A stretch of 38,432 bases of DNA. Source: Fidelibacterota bacterium. GTDB taxonomy: Bacteria; Fidelibacterota; Marinisomatia; SCGC-AAA003-L08; D37C17. The stretch covers positions 1-38,432 of the forward strand of contig JACNLQ010000050.1 of assembly GCA_014381415.1 (NCBI GenBank), given 5' to 3'. Made by a program: the position numbers and the translations under genes. Under the pieces are notes generated by a model. That model was not told the origin of the DNA, made no database searches, and was given only the letters and a program-made list of their open reading frames with translations. Position 1 is the first letter of the stretch. The number at the start of each line of letters is the position of its first letter. This document shows positions 7,994 to 17,435 of this stretch, piece after piece.

Positions 7994-8944
7994 TTGTCCA
8001 CGATTGAGCTAAGCCAGTTCATTCGAGAATCTGCCCAAAACCTGGGCTTTTCCAAATTTGGAATTGCCCCTGCAAAAACAGACCATCAATCCACAATCCG
8101 GTTGAATTCATGGCTTCAAAAGGGGTACCATTCTACCATGTATTGGCTGGAGAAACGAGCAGATGAACGGGGTGATATTAGCAAATATTATCCTGAAGCA
8201 AAGTCTGTAATTTCACTGGGACTTAACTATTTTACCGGAAATACAACACCTGATTCAAACGTTGGGAAAATTTCGAACTATGCCTGGGGAGATGATTACC
8301 ACGACGTTATAAAATCCCGCCTTTATCAATTATTAGGAGAGATCAAAACTAAATATCCAAAAATAAATGGAATTGCCTGTGTGGACACCTCCCCCATTAT
8401 GGAAAAAGACTGGGCACAGAAAGCTGGCATTGGTTGGATTGGTAAACATACCAATATTATCACCCGTGATTATGGTTCGTGGCTCTTTTTAGGGGAAATA
8501 CTTTTGGATGTGGAACTGGAATTTGATAAACCATTTGATGATGACCTCTGTGGATCATGTACTGCTTGCCTGGATGCCTGCCCCACCAATGCCTTTCCAG
8601 AGCCCTATGTGCTGGATGCATCTAAATGTATTTCCTACCTCACCATTGAACACCGTGGCGATCTTCCAACTGAATTTGAGGATAAACTTTCGGGTTGGAT
8701 TTTTGGTTGCGACATTTGTCAGGAGGTTTGCCCGTGGAATATAACTTTTTCGCAACTCAGTACTGAAAATTCATTTCAACCCAGAGAAAACCTGAAGGAA
8801 CGTAAACTTGAAAAATGGGAAAAGTTGACGGAAGAAGAGTTTAGAATACTGTTTAAGAAATCTGCCGTAAAGCGAACTAAATTTGTGGGGTTAAAGCGAA
8901 ATATTGCATTATTAGAAAAGAATAGTTCTAAAAATCCCAATTAA
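7994..8944 (+). CDS. queG: Epoxyqueuosine reductase QueG
   Basis: Catalyses the last step of queuosine tRNA modification: reduction of epoxyqueuosine in the wobble position of GUN-anticodon tRNAs, using cobalamin and two 4Fe-4S clusters. The sequence has the family N-terminus (FSKFGIAPA), the AGIGWIGKHTNII segment of the cobalamin pocket, a ferredoxin-like CGSCTACLDACPTNAF (~186-202) and a second cluster CDICQEVCPWN (~240-250). Its 316 residues match the usual length. Only a TTG (7994) gives a full N-terminus; no good ribosome binding site is visible. Its 3' end overlaps the convergent DUF4249 gene by 17 bases. Confidence 0.95.
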   Translation: MSTIELSQFIRESAQNLGFSKFGIAPAKTDHQSTIRLNSWLQKGYHSTMYWLEKRADERGDISKYYPEAKSVISLGLNYFTGNTTPDSNVGKISNYAWGDDYHDVIKSRLYQLLGEIKTKYPKINGIACVDTSPIMEKDWAQKAGIGWIGKHTNIITRDYGSWLFLGEILLDVELEFDKPFDDDLCGSCTACLDACPTNAFPEPYVLDASKCISYLTIEHRGDLPTEFEDKLSGWIFGCDICQEVCPWNITFSQLSTENSFQPRENLKERKLEKWEKLTEEEFRILFKKSAVKRTKFVGLKRNIALLEKNSSKNPN

Positions 8945-10580
8945 TAGGTAGGCAAGCAGGGCCTGTATAATCATCAATCACAACAATTGGATACCAATCA
9001 CAAACTCCATGAGTTTTCTGTTCGTTAGTACAGGATTCTTCATCTAATAAAAATTCTAAACAATCAATTATCTTAAAGTTAATTTTATTTGTTGAAATAG
9101 ATCCAAAAGCTCCCATAACTGGATTCATATTTTCATCACGTAGGTTACTTCTTTCGGGATCGTTTGGTAGTAATTGAGCATAGAAGTAATAGTTTTTATA
9201 ACTCTCTGAAAATGTTGAAATTTTATAATAATATGTATCAATTTCACCTATACCATCTGGGGTATCTATAAAGAATTCTCCTTCATCATATTCACCATTA
9301 ACATCTGTGGTATCTATAAAAATTTCTCCTTTATCATATACATCATTACCATATCCATCATAGAAATCAGCAAAGATACTTTCACCCATTAAACATACAT
9401 CATTAACAATATTCAACATATTTGTACCAATAGTTGGATGGCCATGGAAATAGACACTATTAACCTTTGTACTGTCATACATATATTGTACTACTTCAAA
9501 ATACACATTTGGAGATATGGATGCCCATAAGATAGTTGAATTTTGCGAATATCTTGGAAAATATACTGTATCAATTTTATTCATTTCGTTATATAGTAAT
9601 AATTTATATTCTTCATTTAAATTGTTACTTAGGCAATTGTAGTCAGTACAATTATCTATTCCAAGCTTTACAAGGTATTCTGAAATTTTAGTTTGAGTAT
9701 CAGGATTATCAATTGAAGAATTCAGTATAGTATCGACAAAAACTACAGGATCAGACACTGTGATTGGCTCTTTTGAAGCAATATTCCCAAATCCAGCTGC
9801 TGAGCAATCAGCATTAAAACTGTATTCTGATTCAGTATCTGCACTACCATCCTCATTAGCCCACATTGTAGCACTACAGTTTTCATTAGGTACATATGCC
9901 CCGTAATTAACTGAATAAAAATCATCTACTAATGGGCCTCTTTTGTCACTTCCAGTATATTGGGTATCAAAAAATTCTCCTGCTAAAGGGTCAAAAATAA
10001 ATTCACATATCTCTTCTGATAAATCACTATTTATCTTAGTCATTGATATTATACATCCATACTCATGAATATTGGGTAATAATTCATTATAATTATCTAC
10101 ATTAGGTTCATTGCAATCGGGGACTCCATTATTCTCACCTATACTATCTTCATCACGACAATTTTCTTGACATTGAGTATTTGTAGCACTACAGCTATCA
10201 CAATCACCATCATCATCGGTTGGATCACCTATTTCACCATCAATGCCTACATCATGTATGAGAGGATTCCAGTCACCACAGCTAGCTAGCGTTGAATCAG
10301 CATCACCATGCCAAAAACCTTCTAAATCAATACATTCTTGTTCTGTAGTTCTTCCATAGTCATTATCAATACAGTCATATAGAGAGGTATCAGTTATAAG
10401 AACTGATTTATCTACCCTTACTATGGCCCTATTTTCGGTTGGAAGGATTAATGCTTCAATTTTTAGCTCAGGTTCATAGTTAGAAAAATCATCTGAAAAT
10501 TCAGTAATAGAGAGTTCTTTTTGACAACTATAAATAGATAATAAACCAACAATAATTAATAATTTCTTATAGAGTTTCAT
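8928..10580 (-). CDS. DUF4249-like lipoprotein paired with a TonB-dependent receptor
   Basis: The N-terminus (KLLIIVGLLSIYSCQKEL) is a lipoprotein signal with a lipobox Cys, followed by ELKIEALILPTENRAIVRVDKSVLITDTSLYD, as in DUF4249 proteins of FCB bacteria. These are commonly encoded next to TonB-dependent receptors and are thought to be their surface or periplasmic partners. It overlaps the receptor gene by four bases (ATGA), so the two are translationally coupled. An unusual Asp/Cys-rich block (about residues 68-160, with DGDCDSCSATNTQCQENC and CIDNDYG) is inserted after the first strands and looks like a Ca-binding or disulfide-linked loop. The C-terminal half returns to beta-rich sequence, with FYAQLLPNDPERSNLRDENM and a final Cys-rich segment. 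The ligand is unknown. Confidence 0.75.
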   Translation of the reverse strand: MKLYKKLLIIVGLLSIYSCQKELSITEFSDDFSNYEPELKIEALILPTENRAIVRVDKSVLITDTSLYDCIDNDYGRTTEQECIDLEGFWHGDADSTLASCGDWNPLIHDVGIDGEIGDPTDDDGDCDSCSATNTQCQENCRDEDSIGENNGVPDCNEPNVDNYNELLPNIHEYGCIISMTKINSDLSEEICEFIFDPLAGEFFDTQYTGSDKRGPLVDDFYSVNYGAYVPNENCSATMWANEDGSADTESEYSFNADCSAAGFGNIASKEPITVSDPVVFVDTILNSSIDNPDTQTKISEYLVKLGIDNCTDYNCLSNNLNEEYKLLLYNEMNKIDTVYFPRYSQNSTILWASISPNVYFEVVQYMYDSTKVNSVYFHGHPTIGTNMLNIVNDVCLMGESIFADFYDGYGNDVYDKGEIFIDTTDVNGEYDEGEFFIDTPDGIGEIDTYYYKISTFSESYKNYYFYAQLLPNDPERSNLRDENMNPVMGAFGSISTNKINFKIIDCLEFLLDEESCTNEQKTHGVCDWYPIVVIDDYTGPACLPINWDF

Positions 10581-12952
10581 AATTTAAACTCCCAGCCAAA
10601 AGTAATAATTCTAGGGAACATGCTATATGCTTCCACCTTAGAGGGTGATGACTCATGGTCCCAGTTATACAATAGGACATTATAGTAATTTGTCAAATTA
10701 ACAATTTGGAATTTTAATTCACTTTCTATTCCAAATAAACTCATTTTTCTTGCTATACTTACATCAACTCTAAAATAATTAGGATATCTAGAGCTATTTT
10801 TAGCTCCAAAAATATTTCCAAAATTTGAATATGGATTTTCAAGGCTTCCGTAGGATTCTACACTAGTTTGATGTAGCTTACCAATGACAGGTGTATACGT
10901 TTGCCCAGAACCAAACGATGTAGTCAATCCCATTGTGTATTTATCATTAATGTTATAGCTTATAAGTCCACTTAAGGAGTGCGGTTTATCATATTTTGCA
11001 GGATAAACTTCTTGTTCATCCCAGATAATTCCATCAGAATTTAAATCGACAGTTCTTTCTATCTTTGAGTATGCATAGCTGAGCCATCCTGATAATTTAT
11101 TTTTTTTAAATCTATAGAGGAACTCTATCCCTTCAGCTTCAGCAGTACCTGCAATTGCTATACTACCCTCAATATCGGTTGCATCATATCTTGGATTTAT
11201 ATCATAGATGGTAGAATAAGATTTGTAATATGTTTCAAGAGATATGGTATTGCCCTCACTCATCCAATATTCTAAACCTACAATAATATGATCAGCTTCT
11301 TGAGGTTTTTCACCCTCTGGAATAGGCTGCCAAAAATCAACAATCCGAAGTAATTCTTCCTCTTGGTTTACTGTATATAGAAACTGTGAATATCTTCCAA
11401 TACTAGCCTTAATTGCTAAATCAGATACAGGATTATATTTAATGGTAAATTTTGGGTTAATAAGGAGCTTATCATATCCGTTGAATTTGGAAATTCTTAC
11501 ACCAGAAATAGTTCCTAAAAGTGGATTTGGATTCCAATTAATATTTAAGAAGGTACTAGTTGTTTGTGGGGTAGAACTAATGTTTGTGACCTGTTGCCCT
11601 GCAAATGTTTCAGTATATTTTAGAGACAATTTTTTTATTTGCCAACCCATATCAATACTTAAATCATCATTAATTACATATTTCATTTCCTGATTAATAT
11701 CTACATCTTCAACTAAATTATCGAGGTAGAAACTTAAATCACTAGTTTCACTATCATCGAGGTTGATAGTTGTTGTTGAATCTTCTTCAGTATCTGGATT
11801 GAAGTTAACTGCGAAGTCCACATTAAAATTATATGTAGTTTTAGATATCCTAGATTTAATTAAGTAATTAGAAAGGGGGATATACTTCCATGTTAAGTTT
11901 TTTGTCCCATTACCCCAATCCCATGCAAAATCTATACCTGGGAAACCACCTCCACCAAGACCTATAAACAGGTTGTCTTTACCTGAAAATTGACTGTAAA
12001 AGAATTGATTTGTATTATTAGGAGCAAACTTGAGTTTTAAATGGGTATCCCAAAAATAATAGTTTCCTGGAGAATTCTCATCTATAGAGTTATAATACAT
12101 ATCTACAAATTTATCAAAGTACGTTCGTCTTGCTGAGAACATCCATGAACCTTTATAGAGTAAGCCTTCTGTTAATATTTTAGAAGATAATAGGCTGATA
12201 TTCCCCGAGGCTCCACTAAAATCCCAATATTTTTTAACTCCATTTAGAGATTGGGGTAGTCGTCCATTTTTTGAATCTCCTTCACGTCCCGTAATATTTA
12301 GGACTGATGAAAGTCTACCTCCAAATTTAGCGGGGAAACCACCTGCTAAGAATTCAGCATCTGAAATCATATCTGCATTAAAAGTAGAAAATACTCCTCC
12401 AATGTGGTATGGATTATATATTTCAGTACCATCTAATAAAATGAGGTTTTCATCCGGACTCCCACCTCTCACAATAAGAGCTGCATTAAAATCATTACTA
12501 GCAGTAACAGAAGGTAATAGTTGAATAGTACGAAAAACGTCTGCTTCAACAAAGGCAGGAGTTCGTCTTATTTCTCTATTGGAAAGGTTTACCCGGCTAA
12601 CATCTACTTTTTTCTCAAACCGCATTCTTTCTGCTGAAACTTTAACTACGTTTATATCCAGTATTTCAGGATCCAAATTAATATCTACACGAATATTAGA
12701 ATTATTTATGATTAATTCTTTCTCGAAAGAAGAATATCCCATCATCATGTATTTAATGATAAATGTCCCATTTTCTACGGAAGGAATTATATAATATCCA
12801 TTCACATCTGAAGCAGTTCCTAAATCACTTTCTAAAATTACAATATTGGTATATGAGAGAGGTTCTCCCGTACTATTATCTCTAATAGTACCTGAAATGG
12901 TAGCGCTAAAAGCTATGTTTATAAAGATAAATAATACAATTAATGGATTCAA
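10577..12952 (-). CDS. TonB-dependent outer-membrane receptor with carboxypeptidase-like N-terminal domain
   Basis: 791 residues. Signal peptide, then a CarboxypepD_reg-like beta-sandwich (ISGTIRDNSTGEPLSYTNIV, DVNGYYIIPSVENG; ~20-105), a plug domain (IRRTPAFVEADVFRTIQLLP, NAALIVRGGSPDENLILLDG, GVFSTFNADMISDAEFLAGG, FGGRLSSVLNI; ~125-225) and a C-terminal barrel ending ITFGWEFKL. Such receptors import a ligand across the outer membrane using TonB energy. The layout is that of FCB receptors paired with DUF4249 rather than a SusC/SusD pair, since no SusD homologue is adjacent. It begins 64 bases after rpmA, beyond a terminator, so it probably has its own promoter. The ligand cannot be told from the sequence. 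Confidence 0.92.
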   Translation of the reverse strand: MNPLIVLFIFINIAFSATISGTIRDNSTGEPLSYTNIVILESDLGTASDVNGYYIIPSVENGTFIIKYMMMGYSSFEKELIINNSNIRVDINLDPEILDINVVKVSAERMRFEKKVDVSRVNLSNREIRRTPAFVEADVFRTIQLLPSVTASNDFNAALIVRGGSPDENLILLDGTEIYNPYHIGGVFSTFNADMISDAEFLAGGFPAKFGGRLSSVLNITGREGDSKNGRLPQSLNGVKKYWDFSGASGNISLLSSKILTEGLLYKGSWMFSARRTYFDKFVDMYYNSIDENSPGNYYFWDTHLKLKFAPNNTNQFFYSQFSGKDNLFIGLGGGGFPGIDFAWDWGNGTKNLTWKYIPLSNYLIKSRISKTTYNFNVDFAVNFNPDTEEDSTTTINLDDSETSDLSFYLDNLVEDVDINQEMKYVINDDLSIDMGWQIKKLSLKYTETFAGQQVTNISSTPQTTSTFLNINWNPNPLLGTISGVRISKFNGYDKLLINPKFTIKYNPVSDLAIKASIGRYSQFLYTVNQEEELLRIVDFWQPIPEGEKPQEADHIIVGLEYWMSEGNTISLETYYKSYSTIYDINPRYDATDIEGSIAIAGTAEAEGIEFLYRFKKNKLSGWLSYAYSKIERTVDLNSDGIIWDEQEVYPAKYDKPHSLSGLISYNINDKYTMGLTTSFGSGQTYTPVIGKLHQTSVESYGSLENPYSNFGNIFGAKNSSRYPNYFRVDVSIARKMSLFGIESELKFQIVNLTNYYNVLLYNWDHESSPSKVEAYSMFPRIITFGWEFKL

Positions 12953-12960
12953 ATTGATTT

Positions 12961-12990
12961 AAAAAGCCCCCGAAAATATTGGAGGCTTTT
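12961..12990 (-). terminator. Rho-independent terminator after rpmA
   Basis: Read on the minus strand, AAAAGCCTCC (12990-12981) pairs with GGGGGCTTTT (12971-12962) through one G-U wobble, and a short T run follows. On the plus strand the same position is a C/A mismatch, so the hairpin fits minus-strand transcripts better. It ends the rng-rplU-rpmA unit and insulates the receptor gene. Confidence 0.8.
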
Positions 12991-13015
12991 AATTTTTTTG
13001 ATATTAGGATTGAAA

Positions 13016-13273
13016 TTAAGCTTCAGGAATAATGCTTACCTGTTTTTTATCCCGGCCTTTTCGTTGGAACTTTACTGTACCATCAATCATGGCAAAGAGT
13101 GTATCATCTCCCCCTTTACCCACGTTATCACCAGGGTGAATTTTTGTTCCACGCTGACGAACTAAAATGCAACCAGAATTAACAAATTGACCGTCAGCTC
13201 GTTTGGCACCCAGCCGCTTGGAATGACTATCTCTTCCGTTTTTTGAACTTCCTACACCTTTTTTATGTGCCAT
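13016..13273 (-). CDS. rpmA: Large ribosomal subunit protein bL27
   Basis: 85 residues with the classical bL27 sequence: [41 protein letters not shown] and [18 protein letters not shown]. It sits near the peptidyl-transferase centre of the 50S subunit. The ATG follows AGAGGAAT eight bases upstream, and that site lies within the last codons of rplU, so translation is probably coupled. Met followed directly by AHKKG shows no cleaved N-terminal extension like that of Firmicutes bL27. Confidence 0.98.
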   Translation of the reverse strand: MAHKKGVGSSKNGRDSHSKRLGAKRADGQFVNSGCILVRQRGTKIHPGDNVGKGGDDTLFAMIDGTVKFQRKGRDKKQVSIIPEA

Positions 13274-13276
13274 TTC

Positions 13277-13780
13277 TTATTCCTCTGTTTCTTTTGGTTT
13301 TGCCGGCGCTGTTTTTTTTGCAGCAGGTTTCTTTGGAGCAGGTTTCTTTTTCGGTGCTGCTTTTTTTACGGCTGGTTTTTCCGTAACTTTTTTCTTTGGA
13401 GCAGCTGCCTTTGTGGCTGCGGGTTTCGATCCTATAGGTTTTGCTGTTTCTTTGGCTGCAGCCTTTTTAACCTTGCCCACTTTTCCAACTTTTAAAATAC
13501 TGAATTCCTGCCGATGGGAATTTTTCTTCTGATAACCTTTACGACGCTTAAATTTGAATACAACCACCTTTCTTTCTCGTCCATGAGAAAGTATTTCACC
13601 ATCTATTTTAGCACCAGGTACAGTGGGCGTTCCAACTGTCTTATTCTTTCCATCATCCATATAGAGAATTTTGTCAATAGTAACCTTACTGCCGACTTTT
13701 CCATCTACATATGGAACCTTGATGGAACCACCTTCTTCTACTCTAAACTGTTTTCCTGCGAATTCTATTAATGCATACAT
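13277..13780 (-). CDS. rplU: Large ribosomal subunit protein bL21 with long Lys/Ala/Pro-rich tail
   Basis: Residues 1-103 are a normal bL21 (MYALIEFAGKQFRVEEG, KVVVFKFKRRKGYQKKNSHRQ). About 65 further residues are almost only Lys, Ala, Pro and Thr, in repeats such as APKKKVTEKPAVKKAAPKKK. The tail resembles histone H1-like domains and is absent from most bL21 proteins, which are ~100 residues long. The same frame runs without break to the stop, and the next gene's ribosome binding site overlaps the tail's end, so it is not an assembly artefact. It may bind RNA or DNA. It lies between rng and rpmA in one operon. Confidence 0.97.
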   Translation of the reverse strand: MYALIEFAGKQFRVEEGGSIKVPYVDGKVGSKVTIDKILYMDDGKNKTVGTPTVPGAKIDGEILSHGRERKVVVFKFKRRKGYQKKNSHRQEFSILKVGKVGKVKKAAAKETAKPIGSKPAATKAAAPKKKVTEKPAVKKAAPKKKPAPKKPAAKKTAPAKPKETEE

Positions 13781-13840
13781 ACTTTATTTGTCCTATTTTT
13801 TAGCCCAGAAATTTATTTAGTTATTACTTGAAGATACAAG

Positions 13841-15385
13841 TTAAACTTCATCAGTGACATCTACCCTTCTTTTTTTGGAATAAACTTTAAATTCATGTGG
13901 AGGCAAATGTGGATCTTTTTGAATTTCAATTAACATCCAATTTTCCCACATAAAGCCTGAAATTACTTTTGATTTAGTTTCGTTGATATAATCTACCATT
14001 TCTGGATTCAAAGTAATTCTAAGACGTCTATCCTTTGCTTTTACCCTGAATCGTTTTAGCCAATTTTCTAACCTTGTTAGTGTAGTCTCATGAGACTCGA
14101 TTCTACCCAAACCATTACAGGTGGGGCATTCAACACTCACCGTATGCAATAGATTTAATCCAATCCTTTGTCGAGTCATTTCTAGAATTCCAAAATTTGA
14201 AAATTCTGTAAGAGAAACTTTTGCCCGGTCATTCATTAAGGTTGAGCGAAGTTCATTGTAGACTTTTTTTCTATTTGCATTTTCTTGAAGATCAATGAAA
14301 TCAATTACAATTAAACCACCAATATCTCTTAATCGCAATTGTCGAGCAATTTCTCGAGCGGATTCTAAATTGATTTTTAATGAATTAGATTCATGGTCTT
14401 TTTTGCCAATAAAACGACCACTGTTAACATCTATTACCACCATTGCTTCGGTATGTTCTATCACCAGATGTGCCCCAGATTTCATCCAGACTTTCCGTTT
14501 TAGTGACTTTTCAATTTGCTCTTCAATTTTATTTTTATTGAAAATGGTCCCTTTACCCTTCATCAATTCCAAATTTTTCAGTTGATCAGGGCTTACATCT
14601 TTTATATAGGTCGAAAACCTTTTATACAATGGTTTATCATCTACAATTAATCGTTTTACCTGAGGGGTGAATAAATCTCTAATTACCTGATCGGAGGTAG
14701 TAAAATCACGAAATACTGTAGCAGGGGCTTTTTTCTTTTTTATTTTTTGATCTAATTCTTTCCACTTATCCCACACTCGCTTGAAATCAGACTCAAGGAG
14801 TGAATCATCCTTTCCCTGGGCGATAGTTCGAACAATTAATCCGAAGTTGTCTGGTTTAAAATCTTTTACGGTTCTGCGGAGTCTGCGTTTCTCGTATTTA
14901 TCGGAAATTTTTCTCGAAATACCAATATAATTTCCGTTTGGTACTAACACCATTAAACTTCCTGGAATTGACACTTCCGTAGTTACCCGAGGTCCTTTAC
15001 CACTGAAGGGTTCTTTAATTACCTGAACCAAAATATCATCACCTATTGAAAGATCTTTTTCAGGATTAAAGTTTCTTTTTGTAGTATTCTTATTTTTGGA
15101 TGGAGTGTCATCATCATCATCATCATCAAACGAGAGATTGTTTAAGTTTTCCGGAGATCCAATTTCAGAGAATGGTAAAAATGCATTGGATTCATATCCA
15201 ATATCTATAAATGCTGCCTGCATTCCAGGGATTACATTTTGCACCTTTCCCTTATAAATATTCCCCACCATCCGTTCATAATCTGCTCGTTCAATATGGA
15301 GTTCAACCAGTTTTTTGTTTTCAGTAACCGCAATACGAGTACCACCGGCTGAAACATTGATAAACATTTCCTTATCAGTTTTCAT
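13841..15385 (-). CDS. rng: Ribonuclease G/E family endoribonuclease
   Basis: 514 residues, the usual RNase G length, without the long C-terminal scaffold of RNase E. The N-terminal S1 region includes YKGKVQNVIPGMQAAFIDIG; the catalytic DNase I-like subdomain includes MVVIDVNSGRFIGK and LIVIDFIDLQ, with the metal-binding Asp residues; the Zn-link CPTCNGLG follows. Such enzymes mature 5S/16S rRNA and start mRNA decay. An Asp-only run (DDDDDDD) and a Lys/Asn stretch are inserted in the S1 region. The ATG is preceded by AGGAA. It lies 60 bases upstream of rplU, a placement of rng/rne with rplU-rpmA that is widespread in bacteria. Confidence 0.95.
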   Translation of the reverse strand: MKTDKEMFINVSAGGTRIAVTENKKLVELHIERADYERMVGNIYKGKVQNVIPGMQAAFIDIGYESNAFLPFSEIGSPENLNNLSFDDDDDDDTPSKNKNTTKRNFNPEKDLSIGDDILVQVIKEPFSGKGPRVTTEVSIPGSLMVLVPNGNYIGISRKISDKYEKRRLRRTVKDFKPDNFGLIVRTIAQGKDDSLLESDFKRVWDKWKELDQKIKKKKAPATVFRDFTTSDQVIRDLFTPQVKRLIVDDKPLYKRFSTYIKDVSPDQLKNLELMKGKGTIFNKNKIEEQIEKSLKRKVWMKSGAHLVIEHTEAMVVIDVNSGRFIGKKDHESNSLKINLESAREIARQLRLRDIGGLIVIDFIDLQENANRKKVYNELRSTLMNDRAKVSLTEFSNFGILEMTRQRIGLNLLHTVSVECPTCNGLGRIESHETTLTRLENWLKRFRVKAKDRRLRITLNPEMVDYINETKSKVISGFMWENWMLIEIQKDPHLPPHEFKVYSKKRRVDVTDEV

Positions 15386-15719
15386 CGTCTATTTCCTAAT
15401 TATAAGTTTAACTAAAACAGACGGATTATACCTATTTACAGAGGATTTTTATGTTGTGATTGTGGGGTTGGCTTGGGGACTTACAATTTTGCTAAATTTA
15501 AAATTAATACTGATTATCAGGAAAAAATATAAGGGTTCCTGAATTAATCTTTTTTGAAATAACTAAAAACAAGGTATAACAATTAAAAAACCAATCCCAA
15601 CATTATCGAATTTACATAAAAACGCCTAATCACGATCTGTTGATATGCTATAAGTTTACGCTTGTCAATATAGGAAAACCTATTCAATTAAATAGGTATT
15701 CTCATACTTTATCTAAAAA
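15386..15719. other. Intergenic region between the MFS gene and rng
   Basis: 334 bases. It should hold the rng promoter (minus strand) and the end of the MFS transcript, but no clear promoter boxes or terminator were identified. Two competing short stems are present: ATAGG/CCTAT (15670-15674 with 15679-15683) and ACCTATT/AATAGGT (15678-15684 with 15691-15697). A plus-strand frame ending at 15542 encodes one hydrophobic helix but lacks a credible start. Confidence 0.5.
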
Positions 15720-16931
15720 TCATTTCTTAACATTCAATTTTCTTAATCCGGGGCTAAATCCGATTACCACAGTTAAGGCTGCCCCTATCCCTATCAGTAA
15801 GAAAAGTAAATCTGCTCCCATGAATTCCAATATAAAGCCGGTGAGTCCCACCGAAATAGCAGTAGTCCCCATTACTGCCATATAAATCATAGAAAATATC
15901 CTGCCGCGAAATTTATCTAATACAACGGATTGTATAATGGTGGTACGCGAAACTGTAATAAGGGGAATTCCAATTCCATGAATGAGTAACACAAAAATAG
16001 CCACAAATGATGTGTCTGTAAAATACAGAAAAGTATAGGTAATACCATCCATTACAATTCCAAATAGCAGAATAGAAATTGGATTGATATTTTTTACTAA
16101 CTTCCAAAACACGAAGGACCCAATTATCATTCCTGTAGCCATGGCTACTTCTAACTTAGCCAAAACCCCAAAGTCAGCTGTGAGCACCTCCCTGACGAAA
16201 ACTGGCAGTCCAATTATGGCTGGACCCATAATAAAAATGTTATTTACAAAGGTGAGCAACAACAGAAGTCGAAGTCCTTTATGAGCATTCACATATTTTA
16301 AACCTTCCACTATTCCCTGCCACTTGGGTGGATGTTCCCCATCCGGTACACTTCTGGCAGGCACTATGATTAAACTAATCAACAAAATTGAAAAAAGAAA
16401 ACTGATTGCATCAGCGGTGAATAAGTGTGTGAGACCAAATAGAGATATTCCTATTCCGGCAAATAGAGGACCCAGTAAATGGGACATCTGCCCTGAAACA
16501 GAAATCGCTGAATTTGCCGCTGGCAGTTCTTCTGTAGTTACAAGATGTGGAATAAGACTATCCCTGGCAGGATAAAAAAAGGTGGAAAATGTGGATAAAG
16601 AAAAGGTGATGACTCCAATTAAAAGGGGGGAAATAAATCCGTAAATAAGAGCTATGGGAATCACTGTAACTAGGAGGACGCGAAAGATATCTGAATAAAT
16701 CATTATCCATTTTCTATTGTAGCGATCAACTACAACGCCTGCAGTAAGACCAAATAATACAGCCGGGAGGTATGCGCTCATGGAAACCAGTGCTGTTAAA
16801 CTTTTGGATCCCGTAATATCCAGCATGAGCCAGGGCAGAGCAATCATAAATACTGCATCCCCTGCATGGGAAATTAAATGCCCAAACCACATAAAGGCAA
16901 AATTTCTATTTTTAATTATTGAAGTTGACAT
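15720..16931 (-). CDS. MFS transporter (EntS/MFS_3-like exporter)
   Basis: 403 residues with twelve predicted membrane helices. The loop between helices 2 and 3 carries a GxxADrynRk-type signature (GLTAGVVVDRYNRKWIMIYS), as in MFS_3 exporters such as EntS. The start MSTSIIKNRNFAFMWFGHLI is typical of the family, which exports small molecules including siderophores and drugs. It is divergent from the ferredoxin gene and separated from rng by 334 bases, so it is probably monocistronic. The substrate cannot be assigned. Confidence 0.9.
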   Translation of the reverse strand: MSTSIIKNRNFAFMWFGHLISHAGDAVFMIALPWLMLDITGSKSLTALVSMSAYLPAVLFGLTAGVVVDRYNRKWIMIYSDIFRVLLVTVIPIALIYGFISPLLIGVITFSLSTFSTFFYPARDSLIPHLVTTEELPAANSAISVSGQMSHLLGPLFAGIGISLFGLTHLFTADAISFLFSILLISLIIVPARSVPDGEHPPKWQGIVEGLKYVNAHKGLRLLLLLTFVNNIFIMGPAIIGLPVFVREVLTADFGVLAKLEVAMATGMIIGSFVFWKLVKNINPISILLFGIVMDGITYTFLYFTDTSFVAIFVLLIHGIGIPLITVSRTTIIQSVVLDKFRGRIFSMIYMAVMGTTAISVGLTGFILEFMGADLLFLLIGIGAALTVVIGFSPGLRKLNVKK

Positions 16932-17063
16932 GAAGGGGAAAAATTAAATAAAAAATACATGGCAATTGTGCACATTATTATTTGCTCGTATTTTTTAATA
17001 ATCTGTAAATTTAGCCCTAGTTCAATAACTATTATTTCATAATTAAGTAAGGGAGATTTATTC

Positions 17064-17366
17064 ATGGCATATATTATTGCCGACCCATGTGTAGGAACTT
17101 GTGATACCGCCTGTGTGGAGGTTTGTCCCGTAGATTGCATTCACGGTCCAGATGATAAAGAAGGTGCAGGAGCAGAAGCAAAAGAACCGGGATTTGACCC
17201 CACAGATAAAATGCTCTATATCGACCCAGAAGAATGTATAGATTGCGGTGCCTGTGAACCAGAATGCCCAGTTGAAGCAATTTTTGAGGAAGATGCCGTT
17301 CCTGAAGAATGGAAATCATTCATTAAGATCAACTACGATTGGTTCGGCAGAGATTACGACGGATAA
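17064..17366 (+). CDS. fdxA: Ferredoxin, seven/eight-iron type (FdxA-like)
   Basis: 100 residues. The N-terminus [20 protein letters not shown] with CPVDCI, followed by [16 protein letters not shown], provides the Cys ligands for two iron-sulfur clusters. The extra residues between the two motifs and the C-terminal ~25-residue extension are as in FdxA/Thermus-type ferredoxins. It carries low-potential electrons in the cytoplasm. GGGAG lies nine bases upstream of the ATG. A hairpin terminator follows, so it is a single-gene transcript. Confidence 0.93.
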   Translation: MAYIIADPCVGTCDTACVEVCPVDCIHGPDDKEGAGAEAKEPGFDPTDKMLYIDPEECIDCGACEPECPVEAIFEEDAVPEEWKSFIKINYDWFGRDYDG

Positions 17367-17391
17367 GAAATAATTTTAATACTAAATAAAT

Positions 17392-17426
17392 AAACGGCTG
17401 TTTAATCTATAAACAGCCGTTTGTTC
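17392..17426 (+). terminator. Terminator after the ferredoxin gene
   Basis: AAACGGCTGTTTA (17392-17404) pairs perfectly with TAAACAGCCGTTT (17410-17422) around ATCTA. The T-rich bases TTTGTTCTTC run on from the 3' arm. The hairpin ends 13 bases before the earliest likely start of the next gene. Confidence 0.8.
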
Positions 17427-17435
17427 TTCTATATA

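Noticed and set aside
13265-13495. Phe/Cys-rich frame antisense to the rplU tail
   Set aside because: It is the complement of Lys/Ala-rich codons and not a real gene.
15315-15542. Small membrane-protein-like frame overlapping the 5' end of rng
   Set aside because: Its first half is antisense to rng. The hydrophobic second half has no start codon with a ribosome binding site.
15670-15697. Competing hairpins as a riboswitch or attenuator
   Set aside because: The stems are short and A+T-rich, and they lie downstream of the MFS gene with no adjacent regulated start.
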